Below are positions 32,810 through 34,721 of a DNA stretch of 34,721 nt, piece after piece; the first letter of the stretch is position 1, and each line of letters begins with the position of its first letter. The notes beneath the pieces are model-generated. The model had not been told where the DNA came from. It was given only the letters and a program-made list of their open reading frames with translations, and ran no database searches. The stretch spans positions 1-34,721 of the forward strand of contig ATWE01000034.1 of assembly GCA_000421085.1 (NCBI GenBank), in the 5' to 3' direction. Both the position numbers and the translations under genes were made by a program. This stretch comes from Ensifer sp. USDA 6670. GTDB lineage: Bacteria > Pseudomonadota > Alphaproteobacteria > Rhizobiales > Rhizobiaceae.

Positions 32810-34444
32810 ATGGTGAAGAATGCTGCGGCTGACGTACAAAGCCACTATCCGACCAATGCCGAGCAACCCATCATCCTCATTCGTGGCTTCGGCGGACTTG
32901 GAGTCGAAGATGAGAAACGGATTGCCTACCAGGGCTTCAACGACGGCACGGTCTATCCCCACAAGTGCGGCGAGAACTACATCTATGAGGGGCTTATTCT
33001 ACGCTTCATGAAGTCGCGCTGGACCTATCATGATGCGACCAACATTGTTGGCTACTATAGCAGTCCTATTGTTCGGGACAGGAACGGTGTCCCGGCAGAA
33101 CTTGGGGGCTTCGACGCTGACCTTTTTTCGGGGCAAGTCGTCATCGATCCAGGAACAGCTGTTAGTCTTGTCAGGTCTACGACCGACGTTTTTAAGACCC
33201 TTTGGGTTTTTCGCTACTACGATCTGGATGATCGCGAGGACTTTAAACGATACGGCCTCGCCCTCGTTCGCCTCATCACGTTCATTCAGAAGCTGGCGGA
33301 ACACAAGCATCAAACTGTTCCAAAGGTGAATATCATTGCCCATTCCATGGGTGGGCTCATTGTCCGGGAAGCGGTGCAACGAAGCTATGGGAGAGGCGAG
33401 GCCCCACAGCACATCAACAAGATCGTCACGCTCGGCACTCCACACCAGGGCATCTCTTTCCAACTTCTTCAGGACTGGATCGGGATTGGTGCAGCCTCAG
33501 AGTTGGAGCAGTTCAATCCCGACGGGCAGAAAGATCCCCAGAACCCAGTCGGTTTTAAAGCATTCGCCAAGCATTTCCCGCCTGAGCGGGTGCTGACAGT
33601 GGTTGGCACCAATTATCGCACCTATGGTCCGGCGGTTGCGAGCTGGCTGAACCGCGCCTTTTCCGTGACTGGCGAGTTCGGCCCCAATTACAACCGTAGC
33701 GACGGCCTAGTGAAGCAAGCTTTCGCACAACTCCCTGGAGCGCCCCGCACCTTCGTACATAAGTGCCACGGCGGACCCGACTCGCTTGTCACTTCGCGCG
33801 AGTCCTTCGAGATAGCGACGCGATTCTTCTTTGGCAATATTAAGGTGCGACTGAACCTTGTAAAGGCGAAGGTGAAGCGTGGCCAGGACGTATTCGGCAA
33901 AAGCGAATTCTTCTTCGGCGTCAGCATCAAGCCCCGCGGTGTCGATTTCGAGCTATTTCACCAGAGCGCAGAGGCTGAGAACTGCTACGGTCCCTTCAGC
34001 TCCGGCGACCTGACCGGCACGAGTCAGGCCGGGGTGGCATTCAATTGGGCGGATGGCGACAATGGCGAACGCCTGATCTGGGAAGGATGGTTAGACACGG
34101 GAGCCGCGGCATCGGCGTCGGAGAAGCCACGCGACCGAGATGGAAATGAGCACAGCCTGGAGGACATTGTTATGCGGCTGGACTTCTTTCTTGGCGAGCG
34201 GGATCTCTTCGGCATTGGCTTTTCTGACAATGTCGTCTTTCGTAAACAATATTATGTGCGTGCAGTCTTCGATGACGTCCGTGACCTGACAAGCTTGCGA
34301 GAGCTGGTGTTGCACACGGGGGAGGATTTCACGGACCCGGCACAAGCCAAGACAATGCACCGGACAAGGGCGGCCACATGGGAGTTTGACATCACCGGGA
34401 CCGGGTTCGACGCCACCTTAAGTCTCGGCTTTGATGTAGCATGA
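32810..34444 (+). CDS. Alpha/beta-hydrolase lipase with C-terminal beta-rich domain
   Basis: 544 residues. The first ~350 form an esterase/lipase fold of the LCAT/PGAP1-like kind: PIILIRGFGGLG (20-31) near the oxyanion hole, the nucleophile elbow IIAHSMGGL with Ser179, and TLGTPHQG (207-214). A His in FVHKCHGGPDSLV is the likely catalytic base. The last ~180 residues (FGVSIKPRGVDF, VAFNWADGDNG, WEFDITGTGFDATLSLGF) are beta-rich, as in receptor-binding or membrane-contact modules. No signal peptide. A six-G ribosome-binding tract lies 8 nt upstream. It follows the lysin by 162 bp. Attack on phospholipids of another cell is a hypothesis, supported only by the company of lysin and DUF2235 remnant. 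Confidence 0.85.
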   Translation: MVKNAAADVQSHYPTNAEQPIILIRGFGGLGVEDEKRIAYQGFNDGTVYPHKCGENYIYEGLILRFMKSRWTYHDATNIVGYYSSPIVRDRNGVPAELGGFDADLFSGQVVIDPGTAVSLVRSTTDVFKTLWVFRYYDLDDREDFKRYGLALVRLITFIQKLAEHKHQTVPKVNIIAHSMGGLIVREAVQRSYGRGEAPQHINKIVTLGTPHQGISFQLLQDWIGIGAASELEQFNPDGQKDPQNPVGFKAFAKHFPPERVLTVVGTNYRTYGPAVASWLNRAFSVTGEFGPNYNRSDGLVKQAFAQLPGAPRTFVHKCHGGPDSLVTSRESFEIATRFFFGNIKVRLNLVKAKVKRGQDVFGKSEFFFGVSIKPRGVDFELFHQSAEAENCYGPFSSGDLTGTSQAGVAFNWADGDNGERLIWEGWLDTGAAASASEKPRDRDGNEHSLEDIVMRLDFFLGERDLFGIGFSDNVVFRKQYYVRAVFDDVRDLTSLRELVLHTGEDFTDPAQAKTMHRTRAATWEFDITGTGFDATLSLGFDVA

Positions 34445-34721
34445 AGCGAAGAATTCAGCCAACGCGAGCCCACGCCGTCCCCGGGCGCAGCATCATCCGG
34501 GCTCAGGCAGGGCAAGGCGCTTGCAGGCCGACGGGTGGAACCCGCGTCAGGGGCGAGAAGGTGATCCCGATGCGCGGCGGCACTGATGGCGCGGTCCTCT
34601 CGGCCAGAGGAATACCGACACCGAACTTCTTCACCGGCGCCTACAACTTCCACTCACGCTACGAGTTCCTGCCGTTACCAGCCTTCGAAAGATCGTTGGA
34701 ACTTGCGTTGAAGATTTGTCA
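34441..34721 (+). pseudogene. pepT: Peptidase T C-terminal fragment in an ORF overlapping the lipase stop
   Basis: From the ATG at 34441, which shares an ATGA with the lipase stop, one frame stays open to the window edge. Its first ~36 codons resemble nothing. From about 34552 it reads GEKVIPMRGGTDGAVLSARG, then IPTPNFFTGAYNFHSRYEFLPL, the C-terminal signature of peptidase T (aminotripeptidase). The M20-family catalytic core that should precede it is absent. So this is a decapitated pepT joined to foreign DNA, probably at an insertion boundary. It could still be translated as a fusion from the lipase transcript. What follows beyond the window is unknown. Confidence 0.7.

Noticed and set aside
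1..34721. CRISPR arrays, tRNA or rRNA genes, complete insertion sequences, replication origin
   Set aside because: No regularly spaced repeats, no cloverleaf-like segment and no transposase with terminal inverted repeats could be found by eye.

Overview
The window looks like an accessory region, probably a megaplasmid or a genomic island, of a GC-rich alphaproteobacterium of the order Rhizobiales. Sinorhizobium/Ensifer is my best guess. The grounds are the codon usage, the rhizobial character of most proteins, and an intergenic mosaic palindrome at 10530-10621 of the kind I associate with Sinorhizobium. I see no rRNA, tRNA, CRISPR array or complete insertion sequence. All family assignments come from reading motifs; no database search was run.

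Region 1 (1-8750, all on the minus strand) is a catabolic/redox unit. In transcription order it holds an adrenodoxin-reductase-type NADPH reductase, a flavodoxin, a flavin monoamine oxidase, a RidA-like protein lacking the usual arginine, an APC amine/amino-acid permease, an alpha/beta hydrolase, a SnoaL-like protein, a MOSC protein of the mARC type, a short-chain dehydrogenase and a class III alcohol dehydrogenase cut by the window edge. A perfect 22-bp palindrome typical of TetR-family operators lies just upstream of the first gene, and a degenerate copy lies at the monoamine oxidase start. The reductase, flavodoxin and MOSC protein could form a three-part molybdenum reductase for N-hydroxylated compounds, while the oxidase and permease import and oxidise an amine.

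Region 2 (9321-14405) holds a zinc-type HemB, unexpected in rhizobia, then a class III aminotransferase and a canonical RidA. Next comes a chimeric ORF in which the first ~38 residues of a tyrosine recombinase are joined to the last third of an opine-oxidase/HcnB-like flavoprotein, and then a small lipoprotein.

Region 3 (15000-26886) contains two divergent operons of unusual enzymes. Minus strand: a bacterial animal-type heme peroxidase, a trypsin-like protease fused to an endonuclease/exonuclease/phosphatase domain, and an SGNH hydrolase. Plus strand: a fatty-acid alpha-dioxygenase-like heme protein, a short P450-like protein, an Old Yellow Enzyme relative with a four-cysteine motif, a membrane-anchored di-heme cytochrome c and a small membrane protein. 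Most of these genes are joined by 4-bp ATGA overlaps or abut directly. Together they suggest oxygenation and processing of fatty acids or another lipid/polyene.

Region 4 (26927-34721) starts with a wrecked DUF2235 (Tle1-like phospholipase) gene. It continues with a tiny signal-peptide ORF, a large membrane protein, a two-TM protein, a multidomain peptidoglycan hydrolase and a lipase with a C-terminal beta-rich domain. It ends in a fragment of peptidase T. Gene remnants at 13.1, 26.9 and 34.5 kb show a mosaic built by repeated recombination.
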